Source: Cyclobacteriaceae bacterium
Lineage (GTDB): Bacteria; Bacteroidota; Bacteroidia; Cytophagales; Cyclobacteriaceae
Length of the DNA stretch: 64,000 nucleotides
Assembly: GCA_028281285.1 (NCBI GenBank)
Contig: JANQKF010000013.1
Location: forward strand, 62,001-126,000
Reading direction: 5' to 3'
Below are positions 1 to 9,123 of the stretch, piece by piece. The notes below the pieces were generated by a model, which was not told the DNA's origin, did not search any database, and was given only the letters and a program-made list of their open reading frames with translations. Position 1 is the stretch's first letter, and each line of letters starts with the position of its first letter. The position numbers and the translations under genes were made by a program.

Positions 1-2184
1 AGTGATAACCAGAGTGGCTCCTGTTCCCAATTCTGAATCGGCCCAAATCTTTCCTCCATGTGCCTCTACGGCCATTTTACAAAAAGTCAAACCTAATCCA
101 GTAGACATGGCCACTCCTGCCTTTCCGTTTCCTGAACTCCAAAATTTATCAAAAATTTTCTCCACCTTATCCGCAGGAATGCCTTCTCCATGATCCCTCA
201 CTGAGAGTTCCAGAAACCCATTCTCAGATTTACCAAGAGATATGGTGATAATACCATCGTCTTTAGAGTATTTGATCGCATTGGTAAGTAGATTGACGAT
301 GACCCGGGTGATCATATTATTATCAACTTTCACCAGAATTTGTTTTGGAATCAGGTTTTGAAGATGAATGTTTTTCGCCTTCATCAACAATTCCACCTGG
401 CGTTTAGCCTTAAGAACAAGTTCGTCCAGATAAGCAGTTTCAATCTTCGGTTCTAACTCAGCCCGTTCATACTTGTCAACATCAAGCATGTTTGTCACAA
501 GGTGTAGCAATTGATAGCCTGCACTCGTCACATCTTTTGCTTTAGTTCGATCCAGTTTACTCTCTGACAACCCGATGATCGTATTCAATGGGTTTTTCAT
601 GTCATGAGCAATCATCTGTGTAACTCCGGTTTTGAATTTACCTAGCTCCTTGAGCTCAGTATTCATTTCCTGTAATTCCTGAGCCTGGTTCGAAATGGCT
701 TCCTTTTGTCTTAATATTTCGTCACTTTTTTCTTTAAGACTGAGATTTATACGTGTTTTGGTCCGATAGAAGCGATAATAAATAAGTGCCACTACCAGAA
801 GCACAGCAGCACCTCCGGTCGTAATCCACTTGAATAGCTTTTGCTCGGCAATCTCGGCATTAAGGACGGCTTCGTCCCTTTCTTGATCGGAAAGCAATCG
901 CTGCTTTTCTCGTTCAGCGACAAATTGGCTCTCGAGTTTTGCAAATTCTCTTAATCGATTTTCACCTTGTAGCGAATCTTTTGCCGATTGATTAATTAGA
1001 GAGTATTCAAGGGCCTTTTTGAAATTTCCACTTTTCTCGTAGCTACTCGCCAACCATTCGCTTCCTGTAACTACCCCTGGCAGGCTCCCACTTTCCTGAG
1101 CGAGTTGCATTCCCCGAATGAAATCTGATCGGGAATCTGCTATTAAACCCATGGCTTCATGCAATCTCCCCAATTCAAACCAAACACTTGATAAGTTTCT
1201 CTTACTACCATTTGCCTTATAGATGGTCATGGCATTTTCGTAATACTGCTTGGCCAATTCAAACTCCTTTTTGTCTCGATAGATATTTCCCAAACTGAAA
1301 TACCCGGATGCCTCCTGTGTCCGATTGTAATATCGTTTACTAATAGCAATGGCTTCATTGTGAAAAAATATGGCAGAATCTGCCATATCTAAATCGGATA
1401 AACCTCGTGCTACTCTGTTATAGGCAGCAGCCCTTCTACCCATGTTTCTTTCTCGTTCCGCAAGACCTGTGGCAAGGATGGCAAACTTCAAACTTTCCGT
1501 ATAGTTCTTCTGCTCCCTGTACAAAATAGATATCTGAGTTAATGCTGTAAACTCGATATCTTTCAAACCAAGTGTTTTACCAATAGCCAAGGCCAACTGA
1601 AAATTATTCATTGCCTGCGTTTCATCGCGTATTTCCTTGTAAAGTTGTCCTTGATTAAGGTAAATGGTAGCCTTTACGTTTTCTTCTTTCGACTCTTCGA
1701 AATAGTCTAATGCAGCAATATATTCTCTCAATGCCGATGCATATTGATTATTTCTCCAATAGATAAGGCCAATATTCACTCGTGTCATGGCAACACCTCT
1801 ATCGTCATTGAGTCCTTCCTGAAATTCAACGGCTTTTTGATAATTCTCTATCGCTAAGTCAGTTTCTCCGAGTGCAAAATGATTGACACCAATAGAATTA
1901 AATGCTCTTGCCTTACTCCAATCACTCCCGACCATATTGGCAATCTTGAGTGCTTCCTCTCCAAACTCCAGGCCCCTTTTGGGGTCGGTGGAATTGAGAA
2001 GATAACTTAATCTGGAGAGTACTTCAGCTCTAGCAGTATCAATAACAGGACGGGAATGCAGGTAGGAAACGAGGCTATCAATTTCAGGAGATTGGGCGAC
2101 AGACTCACTGGGTTTGAATAAGAGAATACCGAATAGCACGAAAGAGCTACAGATAGCTCTGAAGCACAGGTGTTTTAGGTTCAT
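1..2184 (-). CDS. TPR-containing sensor histidine kinase (partial, 3' end outside window)
   Basis: Reading from ATG at 2184, 728 codons stay open to the window edge. The N-terminus is a signal peptide (about residues 1-31, ending SVAQ). Helical TPR-type repeats fill about residues 40-420, one membrane helix lies near 450-470 and a short coiled coil follows. The H box is AHDMKNPLN with the phospho-acceptor His527. The ATPase domain shows the N box (NLLTNAIKYS), the G1 box (DHGEGIP) and the G2 box (STGLGLTFCK), so all catalytic motifs are present and only a few C-terminal residues should be missing. The expected role is a membrane sensor with a periplasmic TPR input domain that phosphorylates an unknown response regulator. 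No regulator is adjacent on the visible side. A strong hairpin sits directly upstream. Confidence 0.9.
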   Translation of the reverse strand, partial: MNLKHLCFRAICSSFVLFGILLFKPSESVAQSPEIDSLVSYLHSRPVIDTARAEVLSRLSYLLNSTDPKRGLEFGEEALKIANMVGSDWSKARAFNSIGVNHFALGETDLAIENYQKAVEFQEGLNDDRGVAMTRVNIGLIYWRNNQYASALREYIAALDYFEESKEENVKATIYLNQGQLYKEIRDETQAMNNFQLALAIGKTLGLKDIEFTALTQISILYREQKNYTESLKFAILATGLAERERNMGRRAAAYNRVARGLSDLDMADSAIFFHNEAIAISKRYYNRTQEASGYFSLGNIYRDKKEFELAKQYYENAMTIYKANGSKRNLSSVWFELGRLHEAMGLIADSRSDFIRGMQLAQESGSLPGVVTGSEWLASSYEKSGNFKKALEYSLINQSAKDSLQGENRLREFAKLESQFVAEREKQRLLSDQERDEAVLNAEIAEQKLFKWITTGGAAVLLVVALIYYRFYRTKTRINLSLKEKSDEILRQKEAISNQAQELQEMNTELKELGKFKTGVTQMIAHDMKNPLNTIIGLSESKLDRTKAKDVTSAGYQLLHLVTNMLDVDKYERAELEPKIETAYLDELVLKAKRQVELLMKAKNIHLQNLIPKQILVKVDNNMITRVIVNLLTNAIKYSKDDGIITISLGKSENGFLELSVRDHGEGIPADKVEKIFDKFWSSGNGKAGVAMSTGLGLTFCKMAVEAHGGKIWADSELGTGATLVIT

Positions 2185-2207
2185 ACTATAAAAATACACA
2201 AAAAAAG

Positions 2208-2234
2208 AAAGCCGCTTACTTCCTAAGCGGCTTT
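2208..2234 (-). terminator. Rho-independent terminator-like hairpin
   Basis: An 11-bp perfect stem (AAAGCCGCTTA / TAAGCGGCTTT) with a 5-nt loop is followed on the minus strand by a T run. It fits a terminator for the exonuclease/nhaC unit. It ends only about 24 nt before the start codon of the downstream histidine kinase, so it also lies where that gene's leader would be. Confidence 0.75.
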
Positions 2235-2285
2235 CAACCTAAACATCTGTGATTACGTGAGAACATTTAATCCCGCTCTCGCGGT

Positions 2286-2312
2286 CAGATTTATGTTGAT
2301 TGATTAAATCTG
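2286..2312. repeat. Short inverted repeat in the kinase-exonuclease gap
   Basis: Arms CAGATTTA and TAAATCTG (8 bp) are separated by 11 nt. Just downstream (about 2350-2375) lies a short direct repeat of CAAAGCGTAGA. This could be an operator or a weak hairpin; nothing in the sequence settles which. Confidence 0.35.
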
Positions 2313-2393
2313 TAACAAATATATAGGGAGCGTCAGGGTCCACATAGGGCAAAGCGTAGACAAAGCGTAGACAAGCGAAAAAAAATCAAAAAA

Positions 2394-2981
2394 TCAGGTC
2401 AAATACCCCCAGAATTGCAGCTTTTTATACATCTCCAGGCATATCCAGGCATCGGTAGCAGCATATCTAATCTGTTTTTGAGTAAGACTCTCTACCTCCC
2501 AATTGGAAGTTTGAGAGGACTTTGAAATACGAATATTGAGGATCATCGCTGCTAAATTTCGAGCTCCTATGCTTTCAGCTCCCAATTCTGCCACTTCTTT
2601 GTTTAAATCTAAGAAACCGCCAGGCCTGAAGGGTTTCAACTTGTTGAGCAGCAAAATATCGTCTTCCAACCCTATACCCACCTTAACAATCTTCTTGTCA
2701 TTTAAGAAATCTACAATCGGTTCTATTAGTCCCGTTTTCTTAATTCGCAGTAAATACACTCTCCCATTTGTGGCAATTTGAATCAGGGATATTTTGCGGA
2801 TCTGTCCTTTTTTAAAGGTTGGCCGAGCCTCTGTATCAAAGCCCACTACGCTTGATTTTGAGACCTCCTCTAATGCCTGCACAATTGTTTCTTCGGTAGA
2901 TACAATTTCTACTTTACCGGAGTAAGATTCGAGGGGGCGTTGCATGACCTCCTCCTTCGTAATGGAAGTAGGAAACATCAT
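2394..2981 (-). CDS. 3'-5' exonuclease (DEDD superfamily, RNase D-like fold)
   Basis: This 195-residue protein is a single exonuclease domain. Exo I is GFDTEARP with D49 and E51, Exo II is VGIGLEDD with D107/D108, and Exo III is YAATDAW with Y173 and D177. The Y-x3-D form places it in the DEDDy group. The expected activity is metal-dependent 3'-5' nucleic-acid trimming; whether DNA or RNA is preferred cannot be told. There is no HRDC domain, so it is much shorter than true RNase D. The start overlaps the nhaC stop by 4 bp (ATGA), which suggests translational coupling to the transporter. A terminator follows at 2208-2234. Confidence 0.85.
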   Translation of the reverse strand: MMFPTSITKEEVMQRPLESYSGKVEIVSTEETIVQALEEVSKSSVVGFDTEARPTFKKGQIRKISLIQIATNGRVYLLRIKKTGLIEPIVDFLNDKKIVKVGIGLEDDILLLNKLKPFRPGGFLDLNKEVAELGAESIGARNLAAMILNIRISKSSQTSNWEVESLTQKQIRYAATDAWICLEMYKKLQFWGYLT

Positions 2982-4444
2982 TCTTCAGCCGCTTCTGGGT
3001 TATCCTTAAGTTTTCTGATTTTGATGTTGAGGTAGGCAAATGTGATGGTCATTAACGGGCTAATAAGGTTGAAGAACGCATAGGGCAAATAGGTTCCGGT
3101 AGCCACACCAAGAACGCCCGAATGATAGGCTCCACATGTATTCCAAGGGAATAGACAAGAGGTCACTGTTCCTGAATCTTCCAAAGTCCTACTCAGGTTT
3201 TCTGGAGCCAGCCCCTTCTCTTTATACATATCTGCATACATTCTTCCCGGTACTACGATGGCCAGATACTGATCCGAGGCAGTACCATTAAAGAATATCG
3301 TGGTGCCGGCTGTCGTAGCTACCAAAGAACCCTGAGATCTCACTCTGGTCATTACCGATTCTGCTATACGTTTCAACAGTCCGCTAGATTCCATAACACC
3401 TCCGAATATCATAGCGGAAATAATCAGCCATACTGTGTTGAGCATACCGTACATGCCTCCTGAAGTCAAAAGTTCATCTACCATAGCATTACCAGTAATG
3501 ATGCTAATCTCTCCATAGAGGGATTTCATCAATCCAACAAATGTGACTTCCGTAGAGGACCCTTGCCAGTCTGCAACGCTTTTTACAATATCAGGTTGAA
3601 AAATGAGCGCGAATACTCCACCCAGAAGTGCCCCGATTAAAATCGCTGGAATAGCCGGCATCTTTTTCACAATCAGGAATACCACCACAGCCGGGACTAT
3701 GAAGAGCCATCCATTGATATTAAATTTGCTACTAATTGCTGTCAGAATTGCATCAGTTTCCCCAACCGACCCGCTTCCTCCTTGCATGAACCCAAGAATC
3801 AAAAAGATGATCAAGGCAATTGAAATAGACGGCACCGTAGTGTAAGCCATATATCGGATATGAGTAAACAAATCCGTACCGGCCATTGCGGGAGCAAGAT
3901 TTGTCGTGTCGGATAGTGGTGACATCTTATCACCGAAATAGGCTCCTGAGAGTACTGCCCCAGCAATCATTCCTTCATGAACACCCAAGGCCTTCCCTAT
4001 TCCAATCAGTGCAATCCCCACGGTTGCCGCTGTTGTCCAGGAGCTTCCTGTTGCTACAGAAACAATTGCGCAAACGATGCAGGCAGCAAAGAGGAAAATC
4101 GTAGGATTCAAAATCTGCAAACCATAATAGATCATTGCCGGTACAACTCCAGACAGAAGCCAGGTACCTGCCAGGGATCCAATCAAAAGCAAAATTATGA
4201 TCGAGGCCATTGCCGAGCTGATCGTTTTGACAACACCCTGTTGGATATCTGCCCATTTCATTCCTAGCTTCAGTGCGACCAAGGCGCCCACCGCTCCTGA
4301 TAGAATCAGCAAAATCTGATTGGAACCGTCAAGCGCACTATCTCCAAAAATGCCAACGTTGATAAAGAGGGCTACAATTAAAAAGAGTATTGGTATTAAG
4401 GCCTGAAATAAGGTAGGCTTCTGATATTTATAGGTCATGGACAA
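2978..4444 (-). CDS. nhaC: Na+/H+ antiporter NhaC family
   Basis: This is a 488-residue integral membrane protein with about 11-12 hydrophobic helices and the NhaC-type signature around GAYFGDKMSPLSDTTNLAPA (about residues 169-188). It has the inverted-repeat organisation of the ion-transporter superfamily, with a second FNGTASDQYLAIVVPGRMY segment in the C-terminal half. The expected role is sodium extrusion in exchange for protons at the inner membrane, which suits a marine or alkaline-tolerant organism. Substrate could also include malate/lactate exchange as in some relatives. The gene is followed with 4-bp overlap by the exonuclease gene. A 13-bp palindrome lies directly before its start codon. 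Confidence 0.9.
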   Translation of the reverse strand: MSMTYKYQKPTLFQALIPILFLIVALFINVGIFGDSALDGSNQILLILSGAVGALVALKLGMKWADIQQGVVKTISSAMASIIILLLIGSLAGTWLLSGVVPAMIYYGLQILNPTIFLFAACIVCAIVSVATGSSWTTAATVGIALIGIGKALGVHEGMIAGAVLSGAYFGDKMSPLSDTTNLAPAMAGTDLFTHIRYMAYTTVPSISIALIIFLILGFMQGGSGSVGETDAILTAISSKFNINGWLFIVPAVVVFLIVKKMPAIPAILIGALLGGVFALIFQPDIVKSVADWQGSSTEVTFVGLMKSLYGEISIITGNAMVDELLTSGGMYGMLNTVWLIISAMIFGGVMESSGLLKRIAESVMTRVRSQGSLVATTAGTTIFFNGTASDQYLAIVVPGRMYADMYKEKGLAPENLSRTLEDSGTVTSCLFPWNTCGAYHSGVLGVATGTYLPYAFFNLISPLMTITFAYLNIKIRKLKDNPEAAEE

Positions 4445-4448
4445 AGGG

Positions 4449-4461
4449 TTGGATCATCCAA
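4449..4461. promoter_or_regulatory. 13-bp perfect palindrome upstream of nhaC
   Basis: TTGGAT-C-ATCCAA lies 5-17 nt before the nhaC ATG. The one-base centre rules out a tight RNA hairpin, so a dimeric DNA-binding protein site is more likely. A TATATTGG sequence, one mismatch from a Bacteroidota -7 box, overlaps its upstream flank. Confidence 0.4.
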
Positions 4462-4502
4462 TATAAGACAAGCATTTCTTTTTAACTGCTTTAAAACGCA
4501 TT

Positions 4503-5630
4503 TTATCGTTTTCTATAGTTAACCCCTCGCTCTTTCAAGTATTTCATAAAATAGTCAAAGCATGCTTGATGTTTACCCACAAGTTCTGGCGGAAACACAC
4601 CTTTCTCAACAAATAAGCCATCCAGAAACAAGTTGGCAGCCGCAGTAGCGGTATACCCCGTGGTTCGTGCCATTGATGAAGTTTGAGTAGTCGAATTATA
4701 TTCATCATAAAGGTCATAGATTACCTCAACCCGTTTACCTGCTTTGTCAAATCCTCTTAGGCTTACACGCATTACCGTAAGCTCCTCCTCAGTCGAACCA
4801 AGTTTCCACTCTTGAAATAGCACCTTAGAGGTAAAGTCAATCGGTCGTACCTCACTACCACCGATCGCTATTGGTCTCTCATCAAAAAAACCACTTTCCT
4901 TCAATACACGGATGTATTCCACATGACCTGGGTATCTGAGCGTTTTCTCTTTCATATTCGGAATGTGAGGCATGGTGTAAATGATCGATCTTAAGCCATC
5001 AGAGTTAAAGGATTCCAGTGTTCCAACTCGATCAAATCCGACATGCTCAACGTCTGTCAACGCTTCCCTTGTGATCATCTCACCATTTTCTACATATCGG
5101 GCAGGCCTTGTATACTCCTCAATGACATCGATTGGTGAAAACGGTGCCTTGTAGCAGAACGGCCATTTCCTTGTCTTTGGCAGACCACCCACCAGGCACT
5201 CAAAATCAGTGATCTGCATATGCTCGTTATAATAGCCCAGAATCACGTTGTCCATACCCGGTGCAACTCCACAATCCACAATGGCGGTGACTCCATTTTC
5301 TTTGGCCAGTCCATCGAGTTCCAATGAGTTTTCCGGAAAAAATGAGATATCTACTACGTTCATCTTTGCCTCAATAATTGTGAGAAGGGTTTGGAACCCT
5401 AAAAATCCAGGTACTGCACAAATAACCAGATCGTATTGAGCAATCAGCAGCTTGAGTGCCTGCTTATCAGTTACATCGAGTTGGACAGTTGAAATCTCTT
5501 GGTTCCTGGACTTAAGATGATCCAGTGCTCCCTGGTCAAAGTCCGAAACTGTCACCTGATGTTGTTTTTGCATATCCAAAGCCATGGCACTTCCTACCAT
5601 TCCGGCTCCCAGTACTATAATTTTTTTCAT
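4503..5630 (-). CDS. Saccharopine dehydrogenase-like NAD(P)-dependent oxidoreductase
   Basis: This 375-residue protein begins with a Rossmann fold (VLGAGMVGSAMA, residues 6-17, acidic residue near 30). A catalytic region with CGVAPGMDN and a saccharopine dehydrogenase C-terminal domain follow. The family oxidises saccharopine or related amino-acid secondary amines, as in lysine catabolism (the LYS9/AASS type). The exact substrate cannot be assigned because no other lysine-degradation gene is nearby. The gene stands alone: 58 bp separate it from nhaC downstream, and a 314-bp gap lies upstream. Confidence 0.8.
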   Translation of the reverse strand: MKKIIVLGAGMVGSAMALDMQKQHQVTVSDFDQGALDHLKSRNQEISTVQLDVTDKQALKLLIAQYDLVICAVPGFLGFQTLLTIIEAKMNVVDISFFPENSLELDGLAKENGVTAIVDCGVAPGMDNVILGYYNEHMQITDFECLVGGLPKTRKWPFCYKAPFSPIDVIEEYTRPARYVENGEMITREALTDVEHVGFDRVGTLESFNSDGLRSIIYTMPHIPNMKEKTLRYPGHVEYIRVLKESGFFDERPIAIGGSEVRPIDFTSKVLFQEWKLGSTEEELTVMRVSLRGFDKAGKRVEVIYDLYDEYNSTTQTSSMARTTGYTATAAANLFLDGLFVEKGVFPPELVGKHQACFDYFMKYLKERGVNYRKR

Positions 5631-5944
5631 TGATGTTTAAAAGATTAAAATATTATGATGCGGTTTTACTATTGCAGAAACGCAAACCAAGTCATAATCC
5701 GGGAATGAAAATCCAAGGCATTTGATGGGTGTTTTTGACTAGATGAGTCATCAATGCAAACTACGACAATCTTTGAAATCGTGCATCCTCTTTAAAGATA
5801 ATCTCAGTAAGGGACGTTGAACGCAAACCGGCAAAGGCCATCGAATAAGAATAAATACCTTATATTGAATAGTCATGTTAAGCCAAATCGCGATAACGTG
5901 TCATTCGACCTCTCTCGACTTACAGTTAATAAATTCAAGCCAAT
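5631..5944. other. Intergenic gap without recognised gene
   Basis: This 314-bp divergent gap must hold promoters for the saccharopine dehydrogenase-like gene (minus) and the DUF4442 gene (plus). It contains a 10-bp direct repeat AACGCAAACC at 5679-5688 and 5820-5829. No credible small ORF, RNA gene or exact TAnnTTTG promoter was found. Confidence 0.5.
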
Positions 5945-6454
5945 ATGATTGACCCTGCCAAGCTTTTTGAAAAAGCTAAGACTTCCACACGCCATCTGAA
6001 ACTTTTGAACTTTGGTCTTACCAAAATGATCCCTTTTAATAAACCTCACGGAATCAAGGTAACCAATATTGGTGATCACAGTGTAACCACACTTTTACCT
6101 TACAAGAGGTCAAACTGGAATCATATCCGGGGAACTCATGCTTGTGCTTTGGCCACTATTTCAGAGTTCACCACCGGTTTAGTTCTCCTGTCGAGCCTTG
6201 AAACGAAGAAATACAGGATCATTATGCAGAAGATGGCAATGCAGTATCACTACCAAGGTAAAATGGATATTGAAGTCAAATTCGAAGTATCGGAAGACTG
6301 GCTGTCCCAAAACGTCATTACACCACTGGAGACTCAGGAGGCTGTAATTGTAAACTGTGAGATAAACACTGTAGACATAGCCGGTAATCATATATCTACA
6401 GGTAATGTCTATTGGCAAATCAAGGATTGGAGTAAAGTGAAGACCAAGGCCTAA
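5945..6454 (+). CDS. DUF4442 hotdog-fold protein (putative thioesterase)
   Basis: This 169-residue protein matches the DUF4442 hotdog family throughout. It has the central helix segment HIRGTHACALATISEFTTG followed by antiparallel strands (KMDIEVKFEVSE, EAVIVNCEINTVD, ISTGNVYWQIKDW). Hotdog proteins of this kind are usually acyl-CoA or acyl-ACP thioesterases, but DUF4442 members lack a proven substrate. It is cytoplasmic, with no signal peptide. It is followed after 70 bp by the DUF2911 lipoprotein gene on the same strand. Confidence 0.8.
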   Translation: MIDPAKLFEKAKTSTRHLKLLNFGLTKMIPFNKPHGIKVTNIGDHSVTTLLPYKRSNWNHIRGTHACALATISEFTTGLVLLSSLETKKYRIIMQKMAMQYHYQGKMDIEVKFEVSEDWLSQNVITPLETQEAVIVNCEINTVDIAGNHISTGNVYWQIKDWSKVKTKA

Positions 6455-6524
6455 TCCCGATCACATAATTCTATTTTCCTCGATAACTATCCTTCAGTAG
6501 TTTAGGACCATTAACCTTAACTAC

Positions 6525-7697
6525 ATGAAAAAGTCAATCCTTGTCCTTTCTCTGGGAATTTTATTGTTATACTCATGCGGTTCCCTTACAGAAAGTACGG
6601 ATCCAAATTCGGCCTATTTCGTTACCATGTTGGGAAATGATACGCTAGCGGTTGAAAGCTTTACAAAAACCGAAAACGGAATCAATGCCCAGGTGCTACT
6701 AAGAAGCCCCAGGACAGTGTTTTATGAATATAGTCTCAACCTAAATGGTTCAGGAGGTATTCAGGAAATGACCCGCACTACCCAAGCACCATTGGACGCA
6801 TTCACAGAAGAAGGAAAAAGTGTCACTCAATCCGTTGCGCTGGTTGGAGATTCACTCATCTCTGAATTTGAAACAAACAATGGGTCCAGGCGCTTTGCGG
6901 CATTGAACCAACCGGCAACACTTCCATTCATTGATATGGTTCATTGGCCTTATGAATTGGCCTTCAACGCTGCCGCCAAAAACCCTAAGGACAGTATTCA
7001 TCAAATGCTATTGACTGGCAGACGAGTATCAGATTTTATTATTCATAAAGCTGGAAATGATTCACTTACACTTAGACACCCTTCGCGTGGAGTTATGGGA
7101 GTAGATATTGACGCAAATGGAAATTTGGTCAAATTAGATGCAGCCCTGACCACCAGGAAATTGATCGTAAGGAGAACTTCTACGATGGACTTCGAAAGCA
7201 TTGTCAAGGATTTTGCCGAACGAGATAAAAACGGAAGTCCCTTCGCAGGAAATCTCTCGGGAGCTGTAGAAGAGACCTTCACATTTAAAGGAGCAGACTT
7301 CAGAGTGCAGTATGGATCACCGAAGAAAAGAGGGAGGAAAATTTATGGAGGTATTGTCTCCTATGGTCAGCGATGGAGAACCGGGGCAAATAGGGCAACA
7401 CATTTCAAGACTTCTAAGGATCTTCAAGTTGGTGAATTGACTGTGCCAGCAGGTGAATACACAATTTTTACAATTCCGGAAGAAAATGGAGGAACGATGA
7501 TCATCAATAAACAGACTGGCCAGAATGGACAACGGTATGATGAAAGTCGAGATTTAGGACGTATTCCGATGAACAGGACGAGTCAAACCGAGGTTACGGA
7601 AGACTTCACTGTCAAAGTAGTAGAAACCGGCAACGGGGGTTCACTTCAACTCATTTGGGACCAAACCGTATTATCAATTGATTTCACAATAAAATAG
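6525..7697 (+). CDS. DUF2911 domain lipoprotein
   Basis: This 390-residue protein starts with a lipoprotein signal peptide (LLLYSC, lipidated Cys18). Residues about 20-240 form an uncharacterised beta-rich domain. Residues about 253-390 are a DUF2911 domain with the hallmark RKIYGGIVSYGQRWRTGANR and VPAGEYTIF segments. DUF2911 proteins are abundant in Bacteroidota envelopes and have no assigned function. The next gene, a LanC-like lipoprotein, starts 3 nt after this stop and in the same frame, so the pair should be co-expressed and both face outside the cytoplasm. A second DUF2911 protein with a different partner domain is at 38707-39804. Confidence 0.85.
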   Translation: MKKSILVLSLGILLLYSCGSLTESTDPNSAYFVTMLGNDTLAVESFTKTENGINAQVLLRSPRTVFYEYSLNLNGSGGIQEMTRTTQAPLDAFTEEGKSVTQSVALVGDSLISEFETNNGSRRFAALNQPATLPFIDMVHWPYELAFNAAAKNPKDSIHQMLLTGRRVSDFIIHKAGNDSLTLRHPSRGVMGVDIDANGNLVKLDAALTTRKLIVRRTSTMDFESIVKDFAERDKNGSPFAGNLSGAVEETFTFKGADFRVQYGSPKKRGRKIYGGIVSYGQRWRTGANRATHFKTSKDLQVGELTVPAGEYTIFTIPEENGGTMIINKQTGQNGQRYDESRDLGRIPMNRTSQTEVTEDFTVKVVETGNGGSLQLIWDQTVLSIDFTIK

Positions 7698-7700
7698 AAT

Positions 7701-9023
7701 TTGAAAAGAGCACTCGCCTATATCGTTTTTTTCGCCACAGTTCTTTGGAGCTGCCAAGAAAATGAGCGCTCAAATTCAGAGTATCTGGAATATGCCACAA
7801 AAATTGCCAATTGGCTGAAAGCGCAGGAAGTGATCAAGCCAGAGGGTAAGATTTGGAGATCAAGTGATGAGCAAGATTCAGCTCCAGTATTCAATGCAGG
7901 CTTGTACAATGGAAGTGCTGGGGTGGTTCTCTTTTACCTGGAACTATACCATCAAACCGAAAGCGAAGACTATCTCATGGAGGCAATGGCTGGTGCCGAC
8001 TATATGTTAGTAGCACTTCCAGACAGTCTGGATCAAACTTCTCCCCCGGGTCTATATGTTGGAGTTTCTGGATTGGGTTATACACTGGGAGAGGTCTATC
8101 GAGTGACCAAGGACCAAAAATACCTGAGGGGAGTGGAAAAGGTTGTCAAACTACTAGACGAAGGGAAAGATATCACAGATCCAGGCCATAATTGGGGCTC
8201 GAATACAGATATCGTTTCGGGAAATACAGGAATCGGTCTTTTTCTACTTTATGCCCATGACAAACTCGGAATCGAGAATTCAATGGAATTGGCAGTCGGA
8301 GTAGGCAATGACCTAATCGCCCATTCGAGAGACACTATAGGTGGGAAAAAATGGTTGATGGACCCGAGTTTTCCCAGATACATGCCCAATTTCTCTCATG
8401 GAACCGCTGGCACGGCATTTTTTCTTGCCTCCTTGTATGAATACACTAATGATGAAGCTCACAAGTTGGCTGCGCTGCAAGGTGGAAACCATCTCCTTTC
8501 CATTAGCAATGAAGGGGGCCTGGTCTATCATCACGACCCTGATACGACTGGACTTATCTATTATGGTTGGTGCCATGGTCCACCAGGAACAAACAGGCTT
8601 TACACAAAATTGGCTAGGCTTGATGCTAATCAAAAATGGGATGAGACCATAATAAAAACCAATAACACAATACTCAAAACCAACCTTTTGGACAGGGAAC
8701 CCAATGGTTTTTGGAATAATCTAGGCCAATGTTGTGGATCGGCTGGAGTGGCAGATTACTTCCTCAGTCAGTACATCGTTACCAAGGATGAAAACTACTA
8801 CGAACAGGTGCAACTCATGACTAATGACATCATTGAACACCTCACAGAAGAAGGTAACGGAGTCAAGTGGGTTCATGCCGAACATCGAAGCCGTCCGGAC
8901 TTACTACAGGCCCAAACAGGATTTGCTCAAGGCGCCTCCGGAATAGGACTATACTTTTTGAAGCTTCATGCCTTCTCCAACAATACCAACCTTCTAATCC
9001 ATTTACCCGACTCACCTTTCTGA
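7701..9023 (+). CDS. LanC-like (lanthionine synthetase C family) lipoprotein
   Basis: This 440-residue protein starts at TTG; no in-frame ATG could supply the lipoprotein signal (ATVLWSC, Cys18). It shows the LanC alpha/alpha toroid, with seven Gly-x-x-Gly repeats such as LYNGSAGVVLF, LYVGVSGLGYT, IVSGNTGIGLF, NFSHGTAGTAF and FAQGASGIGLY. The zinc region is WCHGPPG (Cys291, His292) and CCGSAG (Cys344, Cys345). The usual Cys-His pair is thus Cys-Cys, as known for the ProcM-type LanM cyclases. Lanthionine cyclases are normally cytoplasmic, so an exported, membrane-anchored member is unusual. No precursor peptide, dehydratase or transporter is adjacent. It may instead bind or modify cell-surface thiols or sugars. 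Confidence 0.85.
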   Translation: MKRALAYIVFFATVLWSCQENERSNSEYLEYATKIANWLKAQEVIKPEGKIWRSSDEQDSAPVFNAGLYNGSAGVVLFYLELYHQTESEDYLMEAMAGADYMLVALPDSLDQTSPPGLYVGVSGLGYTLGEVYRVTKDQKYLRGVEKVVKLLDEGKDITDPGHNWGSNTDIVSGNTGIGLFLLYAHDKLGIENSMELAVGVGNDLIAHSRDTIGGKKWLMDPSFPRYMPNFSHGTAGTAFFLASLYEYTNDEAHKLAALQGGNHLLSISNEGGLVYHHDPDTTGLIYYGWCHGPPGTNRLYTKLARLDANQKWDETIIKTNNTILKTNLLDREPNGFWNNLGQCCGSAGVADYFLSQYIVTKDENYYEQVQLMTNDIIEHLTEEGNGVKWVHAEHRSRPDLLQAQTGFAQGASGIGLYFLKLHAFSNNTNLLIHLPDSPF

Positions 9024-9091
9024 AAAATCTTTATTTTTTTCAAAAATTTATACACTCAAAATATTGCATTTCACAGCATTCAAACCGTCAA

Positions 9092-9123
9092 AAACCTTCG
9101 AAATTCAACTCTAATGAAGGTTT
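9092..9123 (+). terminator. Possible weak terminator hairpin after the LanC-like gene
   Basis: Arms AAACCTTC and GAAGGTTT (8 bp) are separated by 16 nt, with only a short T stretch. This is a weak candidate for ending the DUF2911-LanC transcript. Confidence 0.3.
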
